A stretch of 64,000 nucleotides of DNA from Sanderia malayensis (Eukaryota; Cnidaria; Scyphozoa; Semaeostomeae; Pelagiidae), in assembly GCA_013076295.1 (NCBI GenBank), contig RQOL01000616.1, positions 496,001-560,000 on the forward strand, given 5' to 3'. A model generated the notes under the pieces. That model did not search any database. It had not been told where the DNA came from and saw only the letters and a program-made list of their open reading frames with translations. The translations under genes and the position numbers were made by a program. This document shows positions 23,745-33,631 of the stretch, piece by piece (within the stretch, counting starts at the first letter, position 1; the number at the start of each line of letters is the position of its first letter).

Positions 23745-26700
23745 TCATGGCCTAAGTTTGGGTCTGTCCAGGTGTGATATGTCATTCGTTGCTTCTTCGT
23801 GATTGTTGTCCTCGCAGTCCCGGATGATTGACTGAGCAAGGTCTTTCATTTGGTCTTTCATCGTGAATATTAATTTCGCTGTTTCTGTGATGCGCTTATC
23901 TCTGCTGTTTAGCAGCAAATCTTTGATGTCCTGTAAAATATGCATTGGAGAATATAATTGCACGTGTTTTATAGAAAAAGCCCTTTATGAGGAGCCTACA
24001 TTACACCAGAATTTAAAAATTTCACTTTACCAAAGATAAGATGAAGTCCCTTTCCAAAATTTCTCAACATTGAATAATTTTGTTACCGCGCATGACAACA
24101 ACCACACATAAATGCCATGCTACATTGCTACACGCTATTTCTTGATTGAAATTGCGTTTTTTTTTTAATTTTTTTGCCTTTTTCGAGATTATGGTCCTTT
24201 TTTTTAGCCACAGTTTGAAGCAAAGTTCGAATTTCGTGCGCCTAATCTATATTTGCTCACTAAATGTGAAGCTAAAGTGAAGGGACTCTTTGGGGATTTT
24301 TACTGCTACAATTTGGTCAAAACAGGTCCAAAATAACGAACGTTTAAGAACTAGGCTTTGGAGCAGGTAATTTTTAAAAAAGAACTCCTCCATATCAATA
24401 GAGTAAATACATCTATCAACATGGTAACAGCGTAGCAAATATGCTATTGTCGGTAATCGGTATCGGCTTTTCATCGATGGAAAAAGCCCGAGAGCGCTAA
24501 TACAACACAAACTTACCAAATCCGCTTGCTCCAGATGTGCAACTATCTTTTTCCGACGCGTTTGCCCAACGTTATTTCGTTTGTAGAAGTTCATTAAGTT
24601 GTCGTTCAGCGACTGCAGGTATTGCTTAAGATTTGTCTTCTTCTCTTTTGCGATTATTGAAGCAATGTTTTCGGATAATATCCGAAGTGAGGCCTTGTCA
24701 TGCTTTCCAATTTGGTGCTTCACTTCTTTGACCCAATCAACAACCCCTGTCAATATTCAAATGGGTTAGTACAGGCATTGTTGTATCAACTTCAATTAAG
24801 GTTAATTGTCAAGGTGAATTCAATGCACGGGCTTTAGATATTTTGCTATTTAATTGAATTGTGGAATGATTAGAAATGTTCATCAATGCAATTCAACAGC
24901 AAGAGAAGGTTATGGAGTGCATGTAACGGAATCACAATTTTGTTCCAAAGCATTTTGTACCCGTGTTCATTGCTAGAAATAATCTTTTTGAAAACCTCTT
25001 GAATGCAACCAATGTAGGGGTTAATGTAATAAAATTAAGCTTGATAGTGACAAAAGGGACAAAGGTACGTTTGCCTCCCATAGTATTCTCATTTTGTGTT
25101 GATTTTATATGGCACAGGTAATTCTCGCAGCTGTTAAATAGGTTCGAGTAATTGGAATTCTCTACGTACCAGCTTTCGCCTTTTCTGAATACTTCAAGGC
25201 ATCATTGAGCTCTCCATTTGTGCAGTTTTCCAAATAACCTTGTAGAAATGTTAGCGGAGATTATCACGCAAGTAGTAACGGTGAATGTAATTATGTAGGG
25301 GTGGGGAGGGGGGCAAATCGTTTGCATTGATAGGTACCCAATCACACATGCGAGTGTTATTCAACATGGTACGCTGTTTGCAAAACATTATTCTATTATG
25401 ACGGCCATTAGACGAAGGAGACATTGACAGGGAGGCAGATACAGCTATGTTGCTTCGAGCGAGCACACTGTTTTAGACGCCCCGTTTAAAGCTCGGAAAT
25501 TTGGTGAATGAACCCCCCCCCCCCCAATCCCCCGCCTGGGAAACTTACAGTCTGACTTGATCTGGTCTTCGATGTCCCTTAATGCGGCCAAATGTCTGTT
25601 TTTTGTTTTGAGAAATGAGATTCTCTCCTCGAAGAAATTCTCGGCAATTCCCGACGCAACTTTGATCATTTCTCGGTAGGCGTTCATTCCATCGATGACT
25701 TTCGGGCAATGGGATTTCTTCACCATGTTTTCTGTCATAATAATAATAATAATAATAATAGAGATACATGTTGTATTGACAAACTTCACTGGAGAGCATT
25801 ATCATTCCGAAACATTCCATTTCATGTATGGTGTCTCATGGATTATTAATAGGTTGGGTTGGCTCTGGGAAGAGAAAGCAGTTTGCTGGTGATCTGTTGC
25901 TCTATTCAATTGAGCTGACTATTTTGATCGTCATATTGAGCTGACTATTTTGATCGTCATAATAATAAGAAACATCAATAAATTGAATGAAGCTTTTATT
26001 GCTATTGCACGCTCCGCTGGTCCGAAGTGATGAATTCATCTATTTTACGAAGTGATTAATGTTATCACTGCAGCTAACCCCAGTACAAATTTGTCTCCAT
26101 TGTAACCAACACGTTTGAAAGTTCGATGATATGAAACAACGAACAGGGATATCGTGAAATAAAACAAGACAGTTCACGTGGTAATACGTGCTTTATTTTG
26201 GTGATTCTCGTTTTGTCGTTTGTTTTCAAAATTATCAGCTACTCATAAAACAATAATCATTAGTTTGAAAGCCTCGCATAACAATTAATAGTTGTCGCAC
26301 AATACAGTCTGGGTAGCTACTATTTCGAAGTAAATTAAAAGCGGTACCGTGTCTATCTAATCCTTATTTTGAAATTCAACATGAACTGACAATATAAAAA
26401 CTCAAACAATCACTGACCTTCATCTTCATCATCATCATCATCATTTTCTTTCTCTTTAGTTTCTTTATCTTCTTTGGCCGCCTTTTCTCTTTCCTTGTCT
26501 GCCATTTTTTTAGATTTGCTTACAACGAATGCATTTTCGAGCGGATCATTATTCAATATCATTTTCCATGGCGACATCTTTGAGAAGAACCTGACCACAG
26601 CATCGTTTCCTAAAGTATATCGTGGCAGCTCCATGTAGGCATACTTTTTGAATTCAGCATCATCGTCTGCATTGATGACTTCGTCTTTTTTCGTTGCTTC

Positions 26701-28644
26701 ACTGATATCGTGTTTGACTATGTCTTCTTTCAACTCGCGCATCATCGTCATCTTGTCTTTGTCTATATCTCGTATCAGCCATCTTATGCTGTCGAGGTTT
26801 TGCTTGAAACCACTTGCATTTGTGAATATTTGTTCACTGATTGCCACAGCAAGGTTTTTCCATAAGTCAGAATCAATACTCTGATAAACTTTCATGTTGA
26901 TTTTCTCTTTGGCAATAGCTCCTGTTATTGAGAAACCGGCTTTTGTGCTTACTACCTCTTCTATGCTGCCTTCCATGCATACTTTGTCGATCTTGACTGC
27001 TTCTGCAATGCTTTTATCGATGATTGTGTGCGCAATTTTGATGCCAACACTCAGCTTGTTGTTTACGATTGTCAGCTTATTCACCATTGATCCAACGTTA
27101 AAAATTGCCTTTTGGAGAAACTCCTTTGCAACCTGTTCCTTTTTCCTCGAGTCTTCGAATAAGTGAACTGTTTTCTGCAATGCAATTGAAAATGAGTCGC
27201 ATGATTAAGATAAACTTATCATTATGGAAGATTGATTCGTATAACGAGATGATAGTCCCTACTGCATCTTTGGCACTACTGACTTGCATTATGAGATTGC
27301 TGGAAAGAAGGCAGAGAAATACGAGAAAGTGTTTTGTCTAGAATGATCCTTATCATTACCCAGTATCAGTATATGATTGTGTTTTTTCTAGCTACAAATT
27401 GAAACATACATATACGCATAATTTAACCTAGAAGTTTGTGGAGAGATCCGTTATTGCAAGCTAAGGTTTCACTGTTTAAACCCTGCTTCTTAAACTGTCG
27501 TTGTGAAAACATAATTTCCATTGGTGGAATAAGTAGTTACTTTATTACCTGTAAACCCTTCTGTTTATTGAATGCTTTCACGTTGCGAATGACACTGCGA
27601 CCAAGGCATCGTACGATGCATACCATGTCCTGTGTTTTGCTTGAACATCGCAGCCATTTTGGAGACCCGACAAAATAGCGGTCGTACTCCAATGCATCTG
27701 TGACCCAACCTGGTGCACCCATACAAACTGTGGAACGAAAAATCGACTTCTCATTCTCTTTTCTCTCGTGATATCAATCTGTATTTAATGTATACATGAC
27801 TGTAATAATAGCTATTGTTATATCGAGAATGCCATTCCGGGAGCAGACACGAGTCAACATAACAAATCGAATGAATATCGCAGGCTCCAATTTTATTAAT
27901 AAGCAATAGTAGTCCATAGGGAGTCCATAATAACGGGGCGCTTATTCGAGATGGCGCTTATTTGATTTTTCTGGATGTCAAAGCATTTCAAGCAAAAGTG
28001 TTCCAGTAAGACTAAAACCTACGTCTCAGAAATTCGCTTCGGCTAAAATTTCGAATAAGCGCCCGTTTTTTAAGGTGGAGGTTGTGGACGCTTATTCGAA
28101 GGTGGGCGCTTATTTCGAGGGTTTAGGCTAACCGTCGTCCAGTTCGAGTTATGCATGCCACCATGACAAACTCCAACATTTGTCAATAACGGCTGACACT
28201 TTACATTGGATGGAGAGAGCTTGTCTTCTGTTTTTCTTACAGAATGGTCCTCTGTGCGGCCTTTATACTATTAGATATTGCTCATCAAATGCTGAATATA
28301 GCATGTCCATATACCAACCTGAATCAATGCAGGCACAAGATGTGCAGAACAGCAATATTAATGTACTTACCATTGTTGCAAGCTTTTTGGCACGTGCCAC
28401 TGTTAGCATTCTGTTGCAACTTATCCAAACTTTGTATATCAGATCTCATCGAGTGTCTGTATTCTTGACTGCGCCTGTTATGTATAGCCAGCCTTCTGCG
28501 ACTCTGTTTAAATACGGTATCCATTTGCTTGATTCGGCTCCTCGTGGACTGCAGAACGCTTCCTGTTGATTGGTTGATGAATGTGAGTAGCTTGGTGATT
28601 TCGTACGTGACATTAGGAAGGGCGGTTGGAATGCAAGCATTTAT
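23745..28644 (-). CDS. C-terminal half of a large secreted protein (helical, Cys-containing), seven exons
   Basis: In transcription order the exons are 28371-28644, 27549-27727, 26418-27174, 25549-25731, 25170-25238, 24517-24746 and 23745-23930: 1878 nt, 626 codons with the stop. The first exon enters in phase 0, as the upstream exon ending at 33632 requires, so I join them into one gene of about 1645 aa. Visible: N-glycosylation sites (NVT, NQS) near the start, a helical stretch, a cysteine cluster (CQKAC, VCMG, WLRC, VCIVRC), long amphipathic helices, a Lys/Glu run ending in six or more acidic residues (near 26420-26460), then more helices to the stop. No named domain recognised. Alternative: an independent gene whose first exon I missed upstream of 28644. 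Confidence 0.68.
27935..28128. repeat. MITE-like inverted GCGCTTATTCGA repeat in intron
   Basis: Motifs GGGCGCTTATTCGAG and its reverse complement face inward from both ends of a 190-bp noncoding block in the intron between exons at 27549-27727 and 28371-28644. Same family style as 1669-2102 and 5414-5687; termini are degraded. Confidence 0.6.
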
Positions 28645-29239
28645 CTGTGGAAGACACAAGGTAGCTCTTACAATATATCGATAAGTAAGGTCTATGGTTC
28701 CAACGAAAAATCAATAGAGCTTTTCATTGATTAGAAACTATTGTGTTATCGTTAAGTACAGCTAATGTAAATATTTTTCATTTGATTTCATGTTCACAGA
28801 TTGTATTCTATACAACATTTTAATGCGCGACAAGCAATTTGTAACGAACTGTTTGCTTTTAGCCACTAAAACTAACTTTGGACAATATTCCCCTAATAAC
28901 AATCCAATATAAATTTCAATCTAATTGCTGCTGCGTAGTGAAGCGAAGCGGCTGCGCAGCAGAATATATCTTGTGAGGATGTTTGGAAGTTTGAGTGTCA
29001 TTCTAGCCAGCGCGTGGCCTCAAATCCTCCTCCGTTTAGCCGAGCCGCATGCTGGTTTTAACAATGTTAACAGCTAGTCTAACAATTTATGCCTACGGAG
29101 AAATATTTTATTTCTTTGCGGATATTTGATTAAATTATTAGACTAGATGTTTTCTGCACGAAACAAATTGATACCGGTTATATAAATTTTCGTGCGAATC
29201 CGAAATGGACCATTTAGTATTAGCTTTTTTGTTAGTTCA

Positions 29240-29525
29240 ACTCTTGTGGCGAAGTGGTTGGCATTTGTGCTTGCCACTCATGGAGTCACGGATCGATTCC
29301 ACCGAGCTCCACTTGAAGTTGAGTTGAAATGAAATGAGGCCTGGTACGCCGAGGATCTACAAGAGAAGGTAGATCCCCGGCGTACCGGGACTTTTCGTCT
29401 TTCCGTCGAGAATGATTTTCCGGCAGAAACGCCGAAAAACCATCCGCGTATCGTACTCAACTACTAACTCTGTTGGTACACCGGGGTGACGAGGGCCAAC
29501 AGTGCCGATCTGTTCATATATATCC
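29240..29525 (+). mobile_element. tRNA-derived SINE
   Basis: A pol III A box TGGCGAAGTGG (29247-29257) and a B box GGATCGATTCC (29290-29300) lie at near-tRNA spacing in a tRNA-like head. They are followed by a non-tRNA body that includes a short inverted repeat around GATCTACC/GGTAGATCC (29350-29375). It lies between the nested cGAS-like gene and exon 28371-28644. Tail boundary uncertain. Confidence 0.65.
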
Positions 29526-30039
29526 AGCGACATCTGCTTGGAGACTCGCCACCAATAGATATAGTCACTTCAAATTACTGTCTGGAATTGTGTGCACAGG
29601 TTTTCTAAGTATGGGTGTGAGTCAATACGCATGCGTATTTATATCATTTGCTCTCCTTTGTCTTCATAATTTAAGTTCGAACTTTATTTTCTTTTTGCCA
29701 TTTTGCCATCTATAATACCAATGGAAAGACGCGTACAGCAGCGTTGCCAACAGCAACGCCCCCATCACTGCCATCCAAGCCAGAGCCCAGTCGTAGCTAC
29801 TTTCTTCATCTTTTTAAATTGAATTAATTCATTTGAACATACCTGCTATTTATTTTTTATCTTCAACCCTGCCTCATCAAACACTATATTCATGCTCCAT
29901 ATACTTATGTTCCTATGTTTATCGGTTTAGGTACCACACAAGCGTGTATGTATCTTTCATAGTAATGTATCATGCATGCCTGTAGAATGAACCAACCATT
30001 TGATCATGTATCACAAATGATTATGGATCTCTTTCAGTT

Positions 30040-30130
30040 TATGAGAAAAATCTACACACTTGTTATGTTGCTTCAAAAATCTATACACTTGTTATGTTGC
30101 TTCAACAATCTACATACTTGTTGTGTTGCT
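30040..30130. repeat. 31-bp tandem repeat, about three copies, at the cGAS-like gene's 3' end
   Basis: The unit ACTTGTTATGTTGCTTCAAA plus AATCTATAC recurs three times. The last, diverged copy overlaps the stop codon of the ankyrin/cGAS-like gene, so the final residues of that protein are repeat-derived. Confidence 0.75.
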
Positions 30131-33100
30131 ATTTTTGTTGAGATCAAAGAATAAATGGTTTAAAAACGCGACCAGAAATGTAATAATGCATCGTTTTTCA
30201 TCCTCTTCCTCTTTGATGACTTTAGTCAGAAAATTATATTTGTTGACAAAATAAAAAGGAACTGGTAGTCCGCTGCTCAGACACGTGTGTAGTTTTAAAA
30301 ATATTTTAGCCGTAGTAACCTCTGACCAGTCTGTGCCATTTCTGCAGCAATCTTCAATGCAATCAAACAGCAATAGTTTCAGCAGGTACGAAGGTATGTA
30401 ATGCCTCGCATCAATTGGTATTAATTTTTCACTCGTTCTTTCATTTTGAATTCTAGCGTTAACTGTCATGGGTGTTGTTGCACCAAGTTTTGCTAAGAAG
30501 TCTTCGATCTGTTGCTTGTTATCATCCGATCCTTGGATCTTGAGAGCCGTTACCACATCTCCCGATTCCGACCTTGCAGTCAATAGTTTTTTGGCAATAA
30601 TTTTAGAGCAGGGAGCAGGGTTGTTTGGTAGTCTTTCCTCCAAAGACCCATCTGTGTTTTTGCGTATGCTTCCAGCAGTCCAGGGTTGTTCTGCATCATG
30701 TTGTGATGATCCCGCCGTTTCAGCGCAGTGTTCTTTTGTTGAGTCGGGGGTCTCATCAGGGCTAACATTGGTGCATTCTCTTTTGTCAGATTTATTTTCA
30801 GAATCAGTCGATATTTCATGACGAGGTTGTACGGGGTCTGTTTTCTGTTTGGAATGGTTTTGGTTGTTCTTGTTGTCGAGCAAATCAGTGTCTTCCTTGC
30901 ATAAATCATTATCACCATAATCTTTGTCATTACAATCATCATCATCACATTCTACAACACAGCCAAAATCATCAGCCAACAACATGTACTGTTCATCGCC
31001 ATTATCTTCGTCCATCGCACTAACACTACTTTGTGCTTCATTGTCAGCACACGCAATGGAAAATCTCGCTGCCACTGCAGGGTGCAATGCGACTTTAGCA
31101 CCGATGTAGGCCAGTCTGATTGATTGTGGCAATGTGGTCATTATGGCCTGCTCCACAAGAGAAAAAGAAAGTCGCCATTTCTCCGATTTATGCACCACGT
31201 GGCAGCCTTTGTTCGTGACACCAGCTGGTAAAAGATTCGATTGGCTATTGGCAAATGATGGCCATGATCTAACGTGCAGTGCAGGAACAAAATCGGTGGT
31301 GATCACGAGCTGTTTGTACATGGCACCAGTCCATATGAATTTCAACTCGCAAGTCGTTGTACCCGTTTTCAACCATAGTCCGTCTTCGAGAGTGTGGTCC
31401 GTCACTCCAATCAGACTCAGATTCGGCGATCCTGTATCGTTCTGCATTGTGCACAGAGCTTTCTTGCACGCGTCGACCAAAGCTTCCATAACTCGCTCGC
31501 CTTGTAGCTGATTGTCTTGGAAAAACATGTCAAATACACAATCAGCATTAACATCATCCAAATCAGAATCAGAATCGGTTTTTGATGACGCAATGGTTTT
31601 TCTGTAAACGGATACGTCATCGTAAGTTTCATTGTCGAATGGAATCAGGCATCGTTTTTCGAACTCCGATAAGCAAAACATGAAATCGAATTCGTCAGGC
31701 TCGCCGATTTTGGTTCCTTCATACCAACTGCCGCTTTTGAATATTTCACCTGCGAAACGTTTGTCAATGCGAGCTACGCACAGCGCCAGTCTGTTCATGA
31801 ATGTTTCTATTGCATGTTGAATTTCTTGGCCTTCATTAATATCAGCATTCGCCTGTACCATGCCAATACCTTGAACGCTCATCATGCCTTCGAGATAACT
31901 CTGAAAGTCGCCATTGAATTTCAATGCCAATCCCTTCCATGTTTCCTCCGTGATGTGGCCGAGATCACATGGATCCGACATGATGCAATTCTCAGGCACC
32001 CATATGTTGAAAATATCGTCTCCTGGAAATTCCTGCTGCAATGCCAAGCTGTTCTCGGCTAACCGTTTTGACCACAGCACATGCTCGAGTGCAGCGGCCG
32101 TGTTGTAATAGTTACGCTGCAGTGCGAAATCCCAAGGCACCCAACCTTTGTTGTTTTCAAGTTTCAGATCGGCTCCTGCGTTTTTCAATATGTTTACTAT
32201 TTCAATTGTGCCACCATAAGCAGCATAATGTAGACTCGCATCACCATATCGATCAACAGCATTCAGATCAGCACCGCACTCGACAAGAACACCAACCAAC
32301 GAGGTGTTTTTAAATGCAGCCGCCAGATGCAACGGAGTGACGCCGTTTTTATCTGCCATATTCACCACTTTTGGATTTGCAGGTTTAGACAACGCATCAG
32401 GATGCCTGCTCTTCTCTCTGTAAATTTCACGCTCTAGAATCACTCGAGCAAGCATTTCGTTGCCACATGCGGCAGCCCCGTGAAGTGCAGTCTGCCCGTC
32501 AAAGTTTGCTAGTTGTGCATCTGCCCCTCTTTCTAGCAACAGCTTGACCACTGTCTCGTCATCACATGTGGTAAGATAGTGTAGTGCTGTCCTACCTGCA
32601 CTGTCTCTCGCATTGACGTCGCAGCAGTTACCTTTACTTAGCAATAACTCAACATTCTTTGTGCTGGTGTTAGTTACTGCGTAATGCAAAGCTGTTGCAC
32701 CTTCGTCATAATCTGCTATGTTCGGATCTGCATTGTTCATGCATAGTAACTCAATCAAATCGCCTATTTGGTCTGCATCTAATCCTAGACCTGCATCACC
32801 GCCATAGATGAATGTCGTATGCAGTACAGTGTCGCCTTGGTTGTTTTGAATATTACAGTCTGCACCTGCTTTTAATAGAGCAGTCATGATACCTTTCATT
32901 TCGCAAAAGTCGAGAAGTCCGCATCCTTCTGAAGTAACTTTACACCACATGTGCAGTGGTGTGTCTCCATATTTGTTTTGACAGTTGATCAAACTTAGGC
33001 CCTTTTGCTTTAATCGACAAAGCAGTAACTGTGTTATTTTCTCCGTGTTGAAATAATGTAAACAGGTGAATCCTGCTTCATTACTTACTCTTAAATCCAA

Positions 33101-33175
33101 ATGCTCATCGTGTACCAGTAGTCTCTCTACTTCATTGTAATCATTATTTCTGATGGCATTCATAAGTTTTTCCAT
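30110..33175 (-). CDS. Ankyrin-repeat cGAS-like receptor (Mab-21/cGLR nucleotidyltransferase), intronless
   Basis: A 1021-aa frame from ATG 33175; the frame is open to a GTG at 33217, but an AG at the end of AAAAACAG (about 33227) suggests a 5'-UTR splice. Residues 1-375 hold eight or nine ankyrin repeats (GDTPLH, GATALH, GRTALH, GQTALH, GVTPLH and GDASLH cores). Residues about 400-710 are the nucleotidyltransferase core: G482-S483 with WYEGTKI then E495-F-D497, and a third acid D628 in ITTDFVPAL, so all metal-binding acids remain. WRLSFS (667-672) and YIPSYLLKLLLF (926-937) match the cGAS/Mab-21 C-terminal lobe. Family members that are active make cyclic dinucleotides on sensing nucleic acid; activity here is inferred. 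No zinc-thumb Cys cluster is seen. Residues about 712-850 are an acidic low-complexity insert. The gene sits inside an intron of the flanking same-strand gene. Confidence 0.87.
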   Translation of the reverse strand: MEKLMNAIRNNDYNEVERLLVHDEHLDLRVSNEAGFTCLHYFNTEKITQLLLCRLKQKGLSLINCQNKYGDTPLHMWCKVTSEGCGLLDFCEMKGIMTALLKAGADCNIQNNQGDTVLHTTFIYGGDAGLGLDADQIGDLIELLCMNNADPNIADYDEGATALHYAVTNTSTKNVELLLSKGNCCDVNARDSAGRTALHYLTTCDDETVVKLLLERGADAQLANFDGQTALHGAAACGNEMLARVILEREIYREKSRHPDALSKPANPKVVNMADKNGVTPLHLAAAFKNTSLVGVLVECGADLNAVDRYGDASLHYAAYGGTIEIVNILKNAGADLKLENNKGWVPWDFALQRNYYNTAAALEHVLWSKRLAENSLALQQEFPGDDIFNIWVPENCIMSDPCDLGHITEETWKGLALKFNGDFQSYLEGMMSVQGIGMVQANADINEGQEIQHAIETFMNRLALCVARIDKRFAGEIFKSGSWYEGTKIGEPDEFDFMFCLSEFEKRCLIPFDNETYDDVSVYRKTIASSKTDSDSDLDDVNADCVFDMFFQDNQLQGERVMEALVDACKKALCTMQNDTGSPNLSLIGVTDHTLEDGLWLKTGTTTCELKFIWTGAMYKQLVITTDFVPALHVRSWPSFANSQSNLLPAGVTNKGCHVVHKSEKWRLSFSLVEQAIMTTLPQSIRLAYIGAKVALHPAVAARFSIACADNEAQSSVSAMDEDNGDEQYMLLADDFGCVVECDDDDCNDKDYGDNDLCKEDTDLLDNKNNQNHSKQKTDPVQPRHEISTDSENKSDKRECTNVSPDETPDSTKEHCAETAGSSQHDAEQPWTAGSIRKNTDGSLEERLPNNPAPCSKIIAKKLLTARSESGDVVTALKIQGSDDNKQQIEDFLAKLGATTPMTVNARIQNERTSEKLIPIDARHYIPSYLLKLLLFDCIEDCCRNGTDWSEVTTAKIFLKLHTCLSSGLPVPFYFVNKYNFLTKVIKEEEDEKRCIITFLVAFLNHLFFDLNKNSNTTSM

Positions 33176-33631
33176 TTTTTTGTTTTTTGTTTTTACTTCA
33201 ACTTTCTTCCAGCTCACGGACCAGCGCCTGTTTTTAATATGTTTAAATTTGGCCCAAGTTTCTTAATGTTAACCTCAATTGAGCACTTATATCTTGTTTT
33301 TGATATAAACTATGCAGCTATTTGACGAATCTATACATAGTTTAAACAAGTCGACTCCCTTGCTATGAACTCAACTAAGTTTAACGAAAGCGAATCTCTT
33401 TCCTCCATTTTACGTTAGTTCTTAGAAGGAAATTACGTTACGTTATCTTTTGTTAATGTTATCTCAATAAAACTTACTTTATGCTTGAGTACACACTTCA
33501 TCACATCACAATGCAATATTGATTTCATTTGAAGAGCGTCTCATCTATTAACCTCTTCCTTTTGTACAGCGAAAAGTGCTATGCATAGCAAACAATGGTG
33601 TAATGGTGTACTAAAGATAAGATATATTTAC

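Noticed and set aside
29705..29815. Minus-strand frame with one strong membrane segment and a basic tail (WMAVMGALLLATLLYA)
   Set aside because: It could be a C-terminal membrane exon, but it needs phase 1 at entry, its acceptor (TTTAAAAAG) is poor, and no neighbouring exon fits; left as unassigned.
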